64,000 nucleotides of DNA from positions 186,001 to 250,000 of the forward strand of contig NZ_JACCCC010000001.1 of the NCBI RefSeq assembly GCF_013408795.1. Direction: 5' to 3'. Positions 33,570-42,049 of this stretch are shown in pieces. The position numbers and the translations under genes are program-made. The notes beneath the pieces were generated by a model. It made no database searches. It had not been told where the DNA came from and saw nothing but the letters and a program-made list of their open reading frames with translations. This DNA is from Spinactinospora alkalitolerans (lineage in GTDB: Bacteria; Actinomycetota; Actinomycetes; Streptosporangiales; Streptosporangiaceae). Within the stretch, counting starts at the first letter, position 1. Every line of letters begins with the position of its first letter.

Positions 33570-34595
33570 TCAGGCCGGGCGGCGGCGGAGGTCGATCTGG
33601 GCGTTGGCTCCGGTGTCGGGGCTGACGACGACCTCCTGTGCGGCGGCGATCCCGTCGACGAGGAAGTCGGCCTCGACCGGGACGTTGCGCTTCACCAGGC
33701 CCAGCGCGATCGGGCCGAGTTCGTGGTGGCGGGCCGAGGAGCCGACGAAGCCGACGGCGCGGCCGTCCAGCTCGATGGCGGTTCCCTGCTCGGGCAGGCG
33801 CTCGGCGGTGCCGTCGAGGTGCAGCATGACCAGGCGGCGCGGCGGGCGGCCCAGGTTGTGCACGCGGGCGACGGTCTCCTGACCGGGGTAGCAGCCCTTC
33901 TCCAGGTGGACGGCCGAGCCGATCCAGCCCATCTCGTGCGGGATCGCGCGGTGGTCGGTGTCGACGCCGAGCCGGGGCCGGTGCGCGGCGATGCGGCGCG
34001 CCTCGTAGGCCCACAGGCCGACGGGGCGGGCCCCCGCACCGGTCAGCTCGTCGGCGACCCGCACCAGCTCTTCGGCGGGCAGGAACAGGTCGGTCTCGTC
34101 CTCGGTGCGGCGCGCGGGCGTGTCGGCGGGCAGGGCGATCCCGGCGAGCCGGGCCTCGCGCTCGGGACCGGCCAGGGTGAGCACGGCGCGGCTCTCGCTG
34201 AGGTCCTCGACCTCGACGCGCAGCATGAAGCGCATGGAGTCGAGGAAGGCGGCGAGGTCGGCGCCGCCGCCCGGCTCGGTGTGCGCCCACACGGCCGTGC
34301 CGTCGTCGACGAGCGACATGTGGTGCTTGATGTGGCCCTTGGTGTCCATCACCAGGGACTCCGTGGCGGTTCCCGGCGCGATTGCGTCCAGGAACTGGCT
34401 GGTGAGGCTGTGCAGCCAGCTCAGCCGGTCGGGTCCGGAGACGCGGACGACGCCGCGGTCGCTCCGGTCGACCCACCCCGCGTCGCGCTCCAGCGCTCGC
34501 TGCTCCTGTGCGGGCTCACCGTAGTGAGCGGCGATGTCGGTGTCCGGCGGCTCGGCGGCCACGGCGCCGGGACGCGTCAGCAACGGCGAAGTCAT
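33570..34595 (-). CDS. ygfZ: Folate-binding YgfZ/GcvT-like iron-sulfur protein
   Basis: This 341-residue protein has the GcvT-like tetrahydrofolate fold and the family signature KGCYPGQETVARVHNLG, whose Cys is essential in E. coli YgfZ for Fe-S enzyme maintenance. Other conserved parts are RVSGPDRLSWLHSLTSQ and VMDTKGHIKHHM. Neighbouring Fur-type, nitrobindin and DsrE genes form a conserved actinobacterial cluster. The start ATG 34595 lies about 10 bp from the nur stop on the same strand. Confidence 0.9.
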   Translation of the reverse strand: MTSPLLTRPGAVAAEPPDTDIAAHYGEPAQEQRALERDAGWVDRSDRGVVRVSGPDRLSWLHSLTSQFLDAIAPGTATESLVMDTKGHIKHHMSLVDDGTAVWAHTEPGGGADLAAFLDSMRFMLRVEVEDLSESRAVLTLAGPEREARLAGIALPADTPARRTEDETDLFLPAEELVRVADELTGAGARPVGLWAYEARRIAAHRPRLGVDTDHRAIPHEMGWIGSAVHLEKGCYPGQETVARVHNLGRPPRRLVMLHLDGTAERLPEQGTAIELDGRAVGFVGSSARHHELGPIALGLVKRNVPVEADFLVDGIAAAQEVVVSPDTGANAQIDLRRRPA

Positions 34596-34605
34596 GTCTT
34601 CGAGA

Positions 34606-35055
34606 CTATGCGGATCCGCCGGGCGATGCGATCGCCCCGGAGCCGCCGCGGCAGCGCTCGCACCGGCCGAACACCGTCAGGTGCTGGACGTCGGCCTCGA
34701 AGCCCATGTCGCGGCGGAGCGCCTCGACCAGTCCGCCGGCGACGTCGAGCGTGGTGTCGGAGACCTCGCCGCAGCTGCGGCAGACCACGTGCAGGTGGTT
34801 GGCCTCCTCGGCGAGGTGGTAGGCGGGCGCGCCCTGGCCGAGGTGGGTGTGGGTGACCAGGCCGACCTTTTCCAGCACGTCGAGCGTGCGGTAGACGGTG
34901 GAGAGGTTGACCCCCGAGGCGGTCCGCTGCACCCGGCCGCAGATGGCGTCGGGCGTGGCGTGCTCCAGTTCCCGGACCGCCTCCAGCACGAGCTGCCGCT
35001 GGGGCGTGACGCGGTATCCGCGGGACCGCAGCTCTTCACGCCAGGTGTGCGCCAT
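34606..35055 (-). CDS. nur: Fur-family regulator, Nur (nickel) type
   Basis: This 149-residue Fur protein has the winged helix RGYRVTPQRQLVLEAV, NLSTVYRTLDVLEKVGLV and a metal-binding dimer domain. By comparison from memory with S. coelicolor Nur, the nickel-site histidines are kept (His69, His71, His125). The second site keeps His32, His87 and His89, while one of its histidines is Ala85. Cys92/Cys95 and Cys132/Cys135 would hold structural zinc. Synteny with ygfZ, as in Streptomyces, supports Nur. Known Nur targets are nickel uptake and superoxide dismutase genes. The urease operon in this window makes nickel control relevant. Confidence 0.8.
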   Translation of the reverse strand: MAHTWREELRSRGYRVTPQRQLVLEAVRELEHATPDAICGRVQRTASGVNLSTVYRTLDVLEKVGLVTHTHLGQGAPAYHLAEEANHLHVVCRSCGEVSDTTLDVAGGLVEALRRDMGFEADVQHLTVFGRCERCRGGSGAIASPGGSA

Positions 35056-35262
35056 GCCGTCGAGTCTACGGTCGACGGCGGGACGGGCCGACGCGCCCTC
35101 GCCGTTCCTCCCGGACCGCCGACGGTCGCGCGCTGCGGCGGCGCAGGAGCGCGCTTCCGGAGGCGAACCCCCAGGTCAGGCAGTGTTTTTTGGGTCACAG
35201 GACCGGACCGTAAAAAACATTTGCCCCATGCTCCCCGTCGGACGTAACGTCGGAGTCACGCA

Positions 35263-35321
35263 AGAAAGGAGGTGGTCCAGAAGTGCATTCTTTTAGGACT
35301 CGCGAGGTGTTCGCCCGCTAG
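35263..35321 (+). other. Extreme Shine-Dalgarno followed by a 12-codon ORF
   Basis: AGAAAGGAGGTGGTCC at 35263-35278 complements the whole 16-nt 3' end of actinobacterial 16S rRNA, with one G-U wobble. A GTG follows at 35283, opening a 12-codon frame (MHSFRTREVFAR) that stops at 35321. The hairpin GGGCGA/TCGCCC (35321-35344) follows at once. I do not recognise the peptide. An AT-rich promoter-like stretch (GTAAAAAACATTTGCC) lies about 50 bp upstream. It could be a leader, a small RNA with a translation toehold, or a mini-protein gene. Confidence 0.5.
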
Positions 35322-35369
35322 GGCGACCCGTACTCGGATCGCCCCTGGCGAATCCACGGTGGACACCCA

Positions 35370-35434
35370 GACCCCCGGGTGGCCGGCCTTGTCCAGCCGG
35401 CCCCGTCGTACGACGGAAGTCACGCCCGGGGGTC
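35370..35434. ncRNA. Candidate structured RNA with three-way-junction fold
   Basis: A 10-bp stem (GACCCCCGGG with CCCGGGGGTC) encloses two perfect hairpins: GGCCGGC/GCCGGCC around CTTGTCCA, and CCGTC/GACGG around GTAC. It lies between the mini-ORF and the nitrobindin stop. On the plus strand it would be the 3' part of the mini-ORF transcript. On the minus strand it would be the terminator of the nitrobindin gene. No known RNA family is recognised. Confidence 0.45.
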
Positions 35435-35462
35435 CGTCCTGCCCGGCCCCCCGGCCGCTCCG

Positions 35463-35996
35463 CTAACCGACCCTCTTGAGCTGGGCCGACATGTAGGACT
35501 GGAGTTCGTGCCCGTCGGCGGCCAGGTCCCAGGCGTAGCCCAGCGTCTCCCGGTTCTCGCCGAACAGCCCGTACAGCCGGTGGCCCGCGGTGGCCCGCAT
35601 GCCGGTCTCGGTGCGCAGCACCACGTCGGTGTAGAGCTCGACGCGGTTGGCGAAGATCGTGCCGAGGTAGACCTCGTTGAAGCCCTCAGGGTGCGACAGC
35701 AGCACCTCGACGTGCATGCTCGGGGTGTCGGCGTCGCGCTCGCGCTCCTCGGGCTCGGGCTGCCGGACCCGCCAGTAGCCGGACTCGGCGGTCACGAACG
35801 CCCCGACCGAGCCGTCCTCACGCATCCGCCACACGCGGCTGCTGTAGCTCAGGTAGGGCCCGCCATTGTGTGTGAACTCCACCTCCTGGCCGAACTGGAA
35901 CTCCTCCGTGTTCGGGTAGCCGCTGACACCGACCCCCTCCCACCGGCCGAGCAGGAACGACAGTTTCTCCAGATCCGGGTGCACCTCAGGCTGCAT
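35463..35996 (-). CDS. Nitrobindin-like heme protein (FABP family, DUF1794)
   Basis: This is a ten-stranded beta-barrel protein of 177 residues. The signature FLLGRWEGVGVSGYPNTEEF is the GxWxGxG entry strand of nitrobindins. NGGPYLSYSSRVWRM and YLGTIFANRVELY are further barrel strands. Mycobacterial and human nitrobindins bind ferric heme and isomerise peroxynitrite. The distal barrel residues cannot be fully checked by eye, but the C-terminal motif region (ATAGHRLYGLFGENRETLGYAWDL) carries a His at the usual heme position. It belongs to the conserved ygfZ-nur-nitrobindin-DsrE cluster. Confidence 0.88.
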   Translation of the reverse strand: MQPEVHPDLEKLSFLLGRWEGVGVSGYPNTEEFQFGQEVEFTHNGGPYLSYSSRVWRMREDGSVGAFVTAESGYWRVRQPEPEERERDADTPSMHVEVLLSHPEGFNEVYLGTIFANRVELYTDVVLRTETGMRATAGHRLYGLFGENRETLGYAWDLAADGHELQSYMSAQLKRVG

Positions 35997-36231
35997 AGTG
36001 TCCGAGACTAGTGCCGCGGACCCACTGAGCAGTACCGATCCGCCCCCCGGCCGGTCCCGTTCGGACCCCGCCCGACCTCCGCCGCATCGGGCCGCACCGC
36101 GTCCTCGGCGGCTCGGCGACCGTCCACCCGCCGTTCGCGAAGTGGTCTCCCGCGTCGGGTATTACTGTGCGCAACCGTCTTTTCGACCGCGCGGGCCGAC
36201 CGGTGCCGCCCGACCCGATGAGGGCCGGGCC

Positions 36232-36300
36232 ATGACCGATATCACGGTGGAACCTGGTAAAGAAGATCCCAACGCCGCGGCGACGAACGATCATGGGTAG
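36232..36300 (+). CDS. Possible 22-residue small protein
   Basis: ATG at 36232 opens a 22-codon frame starting MTDITVEPGKEDPN and ending NDHG. It is acidic and hydrophilic, with no signal or membrane segment. GAGGG lies 9-13 nt upstream. It is 37 bp ahead of the second GIDE gene and could be its leader ORF or an independent small protein. I do not recognise it. The rest of 35997-36231, divergent from nitrobindin, shows no gene. Confidence 0.35.
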   Translation: MTDITVEPGKEDPNAAATNDHG

Positions 36301-36337
36301 CCGACGGTGACCGACGAGTGAGAAGAGGCGGCCTGCA

Positions 36338-37114
36338 ATGCTGGTGATCGGGATAGCCCTCCTCATCGGCGCGGCGATCCTGGCACCACTGGCCTTCCTC
36401 GCACTGCGCCGGTGGCTCGCCCAGCGCGCCGTCGCCGAGGTCCGGCCGAACGCGCTGGCCGCGTGGGCCGGCCGCCCGGTCAGCCTGTCCGGTCTCGCCG
36501 CGCCGGGGCCCGAAGGCGGCATCGAGTCGCGGCTGGCCGGGACCGACTGCGTCTGGCACGGCCACGAGGTGCTCCGGCACTACTGGCTCTGGCGGACGCG
36601 GGAGGACGGCGGGGAGCGCGAGCGCGTCCGCAACTGCGACTCCATCGCCGACCACGGGTCGGCCGACCTCTTCGGCATCGTCGGCGCCGCGGGGGCCGAG
36701 CGGCGGCGCGGCGGCGCGGTGCTCGTCGACCCGGACGACGCCGAGGTCGACGGCGTGCACATGTGCCTGCAGCGGGTGGTCGGCCGCCCGCAGCGGGGCG
36801 TGCCCGCGCCTGCCGACGACCTGCTCAACCGGGTCAAGGGCCGCATCTCCGGGATCTTCCGCGGCGAGACCATCGAGTTCGAGTACCGGGAGTGGGTCCT
36901 GCGCCCCGGCGACCCCATCGTCGTGCACGGCCGCATGGAACTGCGCGACGGCCGTCCGGTGGTCACCGCGCCGCCCGACGGGCGGTTGCGCATCGAATGC
37001 GGCGCCCCGCCCGAGTCGCAGCCGCAGAACCAGCGCGCCAACGCCCTGCTGCTCAGCGGCGGCACCCTGGCATCGGCCTGCGTGGGGCTGCTGCTGACGC
37101 TCTCCGGGGTCTGA
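36338..37114 (+). CDS. GIDE-domain membrane protein 2
   Basis: This 258-residue paralogue of the 29010-29804 product has an N-terminal helix (LVIGIALLIGAAILAPLAFLA). The GIDE core contains TDCVWHGHEVLRHYWLWRTRE, DSIADHGSADLFGIVG and EYREWVLRPGDPIVVHGRM. A C-terminal helix follows (LLLSGGTLASACVGLLLTL). The shared CVW..EV.RHY and YREW.LRP blocks show common ancestry. GAAGAGG precedes the ATG. It sits between the nitrobindin and DsrE genes; the function is unknown. Confidence 0.82.
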   Translation: MLVIGIALLIGAAILAPLAFLALRRWLAQRAVAEVRPNALAAWAGRPVSLSGLAAPGPEGGIESRLAGTDCVWHGHEVLRHYWLWRTREDGGERERVRNCDSIADHGSADLFGIVGAAGAERRRGGAVLVDPDDAEVDGVHMCLQRVVGRPQRGVPAPADDLLNRVKGRISGIFRGETIEFEYREWVLRPGDPIVVHGRMELRDGRPVVTAPPDGRLRIECGAPPESQPQNQRANALLLSGGTLASACVGLLLTLSGV

Positions 37115-37162
37115 CACCGCCCGGATTCACCGGAGGGGCCGCGTGCGGGCTACCCTGGCCGC

Positions 37163-37525
37163 ATGAATCGCGCGTTGGTGATCAAGGCCACGTCAGGTGA
37201 GGACGCCCCGGAACGCTGCAACCAGGCGTTTACGGTCGCGGCGGCGGCGGCGGCGAGCGGGGTCGAGGTCTCCCTCTGGCTCACGGGTGAAGCCAGTTGG
37301 CTCGCGGTCCCCGGCCGCGCCGATCGGTTCTCCCTCCCGCACGCCGCACCGCTGAACGACCTGCTGAGCGGAGTCCTGTCCGGCGGCAGGGTCACCGTCT
37401 GCACCCAGTGCGCGGCCCGCCGCGAGCTGACGGAGGCCGACCTGCTGGAGGGCGTGCGCATCGCCGGGGCCCCCACCTTCGTCGAAGAGGCCACCCGTGA
37501 AGGCGCCCAGGCCCTGGTGTACTGA
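37163..37525 (+). CDS. DsrE-family protein
   Basis: This 120-residue DsrE/F-fold protein contains ALVIKATSGEDAPERCNQAF and VSLWLTGEASWLAVPGRAD. The later Cys-containing loop is TVCTQCAARRELTEADLLEGV. The conserved Cys in this fold transfers sulfane sulfur in DsrE/TusD proteins. Actinobacterial relatives cluster with nitrobindin, ygfZ and nur, but their partner is unknown. It converges with dtd, 15 bp apart. Confidence 0.88.
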   Translation: MNRALVIKATSGEDAPERCNQAFTVAAAAAASGVEVSLWLTGEASWLAVPGRADRFSLPHAAPLNDLLSGVLSGGRVTVCTQCAARRELTEADLLEGVRIAGAPTFVEEATREGAQALVY

Positions 37526-37540
37526 CCCGCCGAAGGGTTC

Positions 37541-37966
37541 TCAGACCTCGACGATCACCGTGAAGGGGCCCTCGTTGGTCAGCGCGACCGACATCTGGGC
37601 GCCGAACACGCCGGTCTCGACGTGCGCGCCCAGGTCGCGGAGCTCCGCCACCACCGCGTCGACCAGCGGCTCGGCGACCGGGCCCGGGGCCGCGGCCTGC
37701 CAGGTGGGGCGGCGGCCCTTGCGGGCGTCGCCGTAGAGCGTGAACTGGCTGACGACCAGCAGCGGCGCCGCGACGTCGGAGCAGGACCGCTCCTCGTCGA
37801 GCAGGCGCAGCGTCCACAGCTTGTTCGCCATGCGCCTGGCCTCGGCCGCGCCGTCGGTGTGGGTGACCCCGACGAGCGCCATCAGGCCGGGCTCGGTGAT
37901 CGCGCCGACGACCTCGCCGCCGACCGTCACCGAGGCGTGGCCCACCCGTTGCACGACCGCTCGCAT
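37541..37966 (-). CDS. dtd: D-aminoacyl-tRNA deacylase Dtd
   Basis: This enzyme removes D-amino acids (and glycine from tRNA-Ala) from mischarged tRNAs. It has 141 residues. [21 protein letters not shown] is the family N-terminus. [21 protein letters not shown] and the Gly-cisPro motif in [13 protein letters not shown] form the active site. The usual NxGPVT is NEGPFT here. Length and start are standard. Confidence 0.94.
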   Translation of the reverse strand: MRAVVQRVGHASVTVGGEVVGAITEPGLMALVGVTHTDGAAEARRMANKLWTLRLLDEERSCSDVAAPLLVVSQFTLYGDARKGRRPTWQAAAPGPVAEPLVDAVVAELRDLGAHVETGVFGAQMSVALTNEGPFTVIVEV

Positions 37967-37993
37967 TGCCGCCTCTCGCCGCCTCTGACTCGG

Positions 37994-39814
37994 TTAACTC
38001 AGCGTCCGGAACTGCCGGGTGTTGGAGATGACACCCGACAGCGTCAGCGTGAAGGTCTTGATGGAGTCGGCGAAGTCGTTGAGCCGCCACTCCTCGGGAC
38101 CGTGGTACCAGGGCAGCCCGCCGCCGTCCAACTCGGCCGACCCGGCGGTGGCCAGGATCTGCGCCCAGCGCTCCACGTTGTCGAAGATGATCGCGTAGGG
38201 CAGGTAGCGGGAGAACAGCGGGACCCTGCGGTCGCTGGGGACGTCGTCGGCGTCGGCGCGCAGCAGGTAGGCCCGGAAGCCCAGGGTGTGCGCGAACACC
38301 GCGCTGCCCAGCTTGGTCTTGGCCGGCATGTACTGGGCGCCGACGGTCACGGCGGCGCCGGCGATGACCACAGCGAGCCCGGTGAACGCCGCGTGCGTGA
38401 AGGCGGCCAGCACCACGGTCAGCAGCACGCCGAGGACGGTCAGCGCGATGCCCAGGGTCGTCCACCGGTTGCGCTCCAGGTTGGGCCTCCGGGCGAACCA
38501 CTTCAGCCGCACCATGTCGCTGTACAGCTCGTCGCGCACGCCGGCCAGCCGGCTCGCGAAGTTGTCGCCCAGCTCCGAGAGCTTCACCTCGTCGCGGTTG
38601 TGGAACAGCGCGTCGAGCAGCAGCCGCTCGTAGTGCAGCAGCTCGTCGTCCTCGGGGGAGGGCCGCTTGACCAGTTGCCAGTCGACCGAGGTGAAGTGCT
38701 CGTGCGGCAGCTCCTCGATCGTCAGGTGACCGCGCACGGCGAGGTCGACGACCGTGGCGGTGATGTCGACGACGTCGGCCTGCTCGTCGATGAGGGTGCC
38801 GATCTGGCCGGGATGGACGTTGTCGGGCGGACGGAACCGGATCGCCCCCTCGCCGCCCGACAGCAGCGGTGCGCTGTCGCCCGCGGCCGCCTCGGTGCGC
38901 AGCGCCCGCTCGTCGCGCGCCCGGAGCCGGATCAGCGCGACCAGCCCGCCCACCAGCACTGCCAGCAGCAGCCCGAAGACGCTCGCCGTGCCGGGCGTGA
39001 TGGCGAACGCGGAGGTCAGCGACCAGGTGTGCGCCAGGATGATCGTGTTCGGCGCGGTGTCCGGCGGATAGCCGACGACGATGTTGAGCGTCTGGCCCGC
39101 TTCGAGGTCGGCCTGCAGGAACCGCGCGATGAGCGCCTGGTGGCCGCCCATGTCGGAGGAGGTGCAGTAGATCGAGCTGCGCGGGTCGCCGGCCGCGCAG
39201 GACAGCGCCAGCGGCGGTTGGCCGGCGTCGACCGTCACCGTCGTCTCGGCCACCGGGGCGCTGTAGCCGCCGACGGCCGCCCACTCCATCTCCAGCCGCT
39301 CGCCGATGTCGCTGGTGGTGCCGCGGACGTCGTACCGGAGCACGGCGGTCTCGACGCCCGCGGTGGCGATGTCGACCGCCATCGTGGTGTCGGTCTCGGA
39401 GGTCCGCACCTCGATCGGTTCGCCTTCGGGGGTCTCAGCGGAGACGCCGGTGATCTCGTACACCCGGTCGTGGTCGGTGTCGTAGGGCTCGCGCACGATG
39501 AACGTGCGGGTGAACTCCTCCGGTACCGCACCGCCGAACGAGATCCTCTCCTCGGCGCGCAGCACGCCGTTGCCGTCGAGGATCAGGGAGATCTCGTTGG
39601 TGCTGCGCCCCTCGGCGGCCGAGCTCGGCAGGCCCGCGTGGGTCTGCGGCGCGGAGGTCGCGCCCCCGGCGCTGATCGCCGGACCACCGGCCGGCTGGGC
39701 CGAGGCCGCGGTGGGCGCCACTGCGAGCATCGCGAGAGCGGCCGCCACCGGGGCGGCCGAGCGCGCGATCGTCCGCAGGGCCGTCCCCCCGCAGGCAATT
39801 CGAACCCACCACAT
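37994..39814 (-). CDS. DUF2207-family predicted membrane protein
   Basis: The product has 606 residues. A signal peptide (APVAAALAMLAVAPTAASAQP) leads to the extracellular DUF2207 beta domain (EISLILDGNGVLRAEERISF, RTFIVREPYDTDHDR). A membrane helix follows near residue ~290 (VFGLLLAVLVGGLVALI). The cytosolic part then contains PPDNVHPGQIGTLIDEQADV and VVDLAVRGHLTIEELPHE, followed by two more helices (LGIALTVLGVLLTVVLAAF, VVIAGAAVTVGAQY). It is common in actinobacteria, with no known activity. The promoter lies in the 187-bp gap shared with the metallopeptidase gene. Confidence 0.88.
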   Translation of the reverse strand: MWWVRIACGGTALRTIARSAAPVAAALAMLAVAPTAASAQPAGGPAISAGGATSAPQTHAGLPSSAAEGRSTNEISLILDGNGVLRAEERISFGGAVPEEFTRTFIVREPYDTDHDRVYEITGVSAETPEGEPIEVRTSETDTTMAVDIATAGVETAVLRYDVRGTTSDIGERLEMEWAAVGGYSAPVAETTVTVDAGQPPLALSCAAGDPRSSIYCTSSDMGGHQALIARFLQADLEAGQTLNIVVGYPPDTAPNTIILAHTWSLTSAFAITPGTASVFGLLLAVLVGGLVALIRLRARDERALRTEAAAGDSAPLLSGGEGAIRFRPPDNVHPGQIGTLIDEQADVVDITATVVDLAVRGHLTIEELPHEHFTSVDWQLVKRPSPEDDELLHYERLLLDALFHNRDEVKLSELGDNFASRLAGVRDELYSDMVRLKWFARRPNLERNRWTTLGIALTVLGVLLTVVLAAFTHAAFTGLAVVIAGAAVTVGAQYMPAKTKLGSAVFAHTLGFRAYLLRADADDVPSDRRVPLFSRYLPYAIIFDNVERWAQILATAGSAELDGGGLPWYHGPEEWRLNDFADSIKTFTLTLSGVISNTRQFRTLS

Positions 39815-40001
39815 GGCGAGAGAGCCTATCCGTTCGACGTCGGCGGCCGGTTCAACGAGGGCGGACGAGGACGGACACCGAAGCGGACGGGCTCCGTCAT
39901 AAACGGCATAATCGAGAAGTTGGTCCGATGGAGGCCAATCGAAAAGTCGGTCTGATAAAGGTCACATGGGAAGCGACGCGGCAGGGAGGTGAGGCATCCC
40001 G

Positions 40002-40982
40002 ATGACGGAACGGGGTGGCGGCGGCATGGGAACGACCGGACGCGGCGAGTACCGACTGCCGTCCTACGCCCGCAGGCCACGCCAGCGGCTCGGCATGGGG
40101 ATCATCGCCGTGCTCATCACCGGGCTGGGGGCCGTCGGACTCGCCGGATTCGTGACCTTCGCCTCCGCCTTCGACGACACCGGTCGGCACCCGGTGGGGC
40201 AGCCGGTGAGCGATCCGCCGGGCGCGGGGGAGCCGCAGAGCGGCGGGAGGCAGGGGCGGACCGCCCCCGACAGCGGAGAGGACGTCCTGGGCGGCAACCC
40301 GCTGTACCGCAGCGGTGAGATGGCGGAGGCCACCTGCGAGGCGCCGAGGCTCGACGCCGGCGACGCCGAGTCCATGGAGGTGTTCCTGCACACCGTGACC
40401 GACTGCCTCGACGAGGCGTGGACCGATCAGTTCGGCGACTCCGAGCTGCCGTTCGAACCCCCGAACAGGATCTACTGGTACGCCTCCGGCCAGAGCCCGT
40501 GCGGCAACTACCCCGCCCAGGGCTCCGCGGCGTTCTACTGCCAGGCCAACAAGGGGCTCTACCTCGGTGTCGAGGACATCGTGCACAACTCCGGGCGCAC
40601 CGGTGAGTCCGAGGCCTACACCTTCCTGCTCAGCCACGAGTACGGCCACCACGTGCAGGGGGAGGCGGGGATCCTGGACCGCTACCACGCCGAACGCGGT
40701 GACGAGCGCAGCGCCGAGGAGCGCGACGCCTGGACCCGCAAGAGCGAGCTCCAGGCCAATTGCCTGGGCGGCACGTTCCTCGGTGCGGCGGCCGAGAGCC
40801 TGCCGGTCGGGGAGGAGGAGCGTGCCAACATCCTCAAGGACGCCCGGCTCCGGAGTGACCACAGCGGCGACCACACGCACGGCTCCCCCGACAACGGCCA
40901 GATGTGGACCGACCACGGGATGGACCGCATGGACCCGGCGGCCTGCAACACATGGGAAGCCGGAAAGGGCCTGGTCGAGTGA
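40002..40982 (+). CDS. YpfJ-type zinc metallopeptidase, membrane-anchored (copy 1)
   Basis: This 326-residue protein has an N-terminal helix (LGMGIIAVLITGLGAVGLAG), a disordered linker and a DUF/YpfJ neutral-zinc-metallopeptidase domain. The zinc motif is HEYGHHVQGEAGILDRYHA, with downstream ARKSELQANCLGGTFLGA-like WTRKSELQANCLGGTF. Paired Cys residues (AFYCQANKGLYLG, ACNTWEA) suggest disulfides outside the cell. GGGAGGTGAGG precedes the ATG. A close paralogue follows 47 bp later, so the two form a tandem duplication. The substrate is unknown. Confidence 0.88.
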   Translation: MTERGGGGMGTTGRGEYRLPSYARRPRQRLGMGIIAVLITGLGAVGLAGFVTFASAFDDTGRHPVGQPVSDPPGAGEPQSGGRQGRTAPDSGEDVLGGNPLYRSGEMAEATCEAPRLDAGDAESMEVFLHTVTDCLDEAWTDQFGDSELPFEPPNRIYWYASGQSPCGNYPAQGSAAFYCQANKGLYLGVEDIVHNSGRTGESEAYTFLLSHEYGHHVQGEAGILDRYHAERGDERSAEERDAWTRKSELQANCLGGTFLGAAAESLPVGEEERANILKDARLRSDHSGDHTHGSPDNGQMWTDHGMDRMDPAACNTWEAGKGLVE

Positions 40983-41029
40983 CATAGGGTCGGCGCGACG
41001 GCAGCCGGCGAGGAGATCGCGGGGGATTC

Positions 41030-42019
41030 GTGGAGCGGAGACTCAGAGGCCGCGCCGCCCTCTGGGCGGCCATCGCCGCGGCCGTGCTCGCCCTGGCCCT
41101 GCTCGTGTGGAACGTGGTGGCCGCGGGGGGCGGGGAGCAGGGGATCTTCGGCGTCGCGTCCCGCTCCTCGGCCACCCCCGATCCCGACCGGGCCGGCGGC
41201 ATCGAGCGGTTCGTGCCGGGGGAGGGCCACCGCGGGCTCCCGGGGGACGCCCCCGAGGCCACCGGCGGCACCGGCGGCGAGACCGATCCGGACCGCCCCA
41301 GCGGCCGGACCGCGCTGCTGGACAACCCGCTGTACGACACCGGACGCCTGGCCCCGCTGCCCTGCCCCGAACCCGGGCTCGACGTCGACGACCCCGAATC
41401 GGTCGAGGCCTTCCTCAACGCGCTCACCGACTGCCTGGACCACACGTGGCAGACCCAGTTCGACAAGGCCGGCATCCCGTTCCAGCCGCCGGAGCGGGTG
41501 TTCTGGGAGACGCCGGGCAGCAGCCCCTGCCGGGACTACCCGTCGACGGCCGGGGCCTTCTACTGCCGGGCCGGCAAGAGCGTCTACATCGGCACCGCCG
41601 ACGTCGTCGAGAAGTGGAACGGCGCCGACAACGGCATCGTCTACGCCTCGCTGCTGGCCCACGAGTACGCCCACCACGTGCAGGGTGAGTCCGGGCTGCT
41701 GGACTACTACCACGAGCAGCGCCGCCTGGAGCCCGAGGTCGTCGACCAGAACGCCTGGACCCGCAAGAGCGAGCTCCAGGCCAACTGCCTGGCCGGCGCC
41801 TTCCTCGGTGCGGTGCGCGTCAGCTACCCGGTCTCGGCGACCGACCGCGACGCCGTCCTCGACGACGCCGCGGCGACCGCCGACCGCCCGGACAGCACCG
41901 ACGAGGAGCGCACCCACGGCTCCGCGGCCAACAGCGTCCGGTGGATGGAGCACGGCATGGACGAGCAGTCCCCGGGCGCCTGCAACACCTGGGAGGCCGC
42001 CTCCGAGACCGTGCAGTGA
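41030..42019 (+). CDS. YpfJ-type zinc metallopeptidase, membrane-anchored (copy 2)
   Basis: This 329-residue paralogue of the preceding gene has the N-terminal helix AALWAAIAAAVLALALLVWNVV, a Pro/Gly-rich linker and the zinc motif HEYAHHVQGESGLLDYYHE. WTRKSELQANCLAGAFLGA and the closing ACNTWEAAS are nearly identical to copy 1. The ectodomain N-terminal parts differ more than the catalytic cores, so the duplication is old. It starts with GTG. Confidence 0.87.
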   Translation: MERRLRGRAALWAAIAAAVLALALLVWNVVAAGGGEQGIFGVASRSSATPDPDRAGGIERFVPGEGHRGLPGDAPEATGGTGGETDPDRPSGRTALLDNPLYDTGRLAPLPCPEPGLDVDDPESVEAFLNALTDCLDHTWQTQFDKAGIPFQPPERVFWETPGSSPCRDYPSTAGAFYCRAGKSVYIGTADVVEKWNGADNGIVYASLLAHEYAHHVQGESGLLDYYHEQRRLEPEVVDQNAWTRKSELQANCLAGAFLGAVRVSYPVSATDRDAVLDDAAATADRPDSTDEERTHGSAANSVRWMEHGMDEQSPGACNTWEAASETVQ

Positions 42020-42049
42020 GCGCCCCTTCCGCGTCGCCCTTGACCACCG

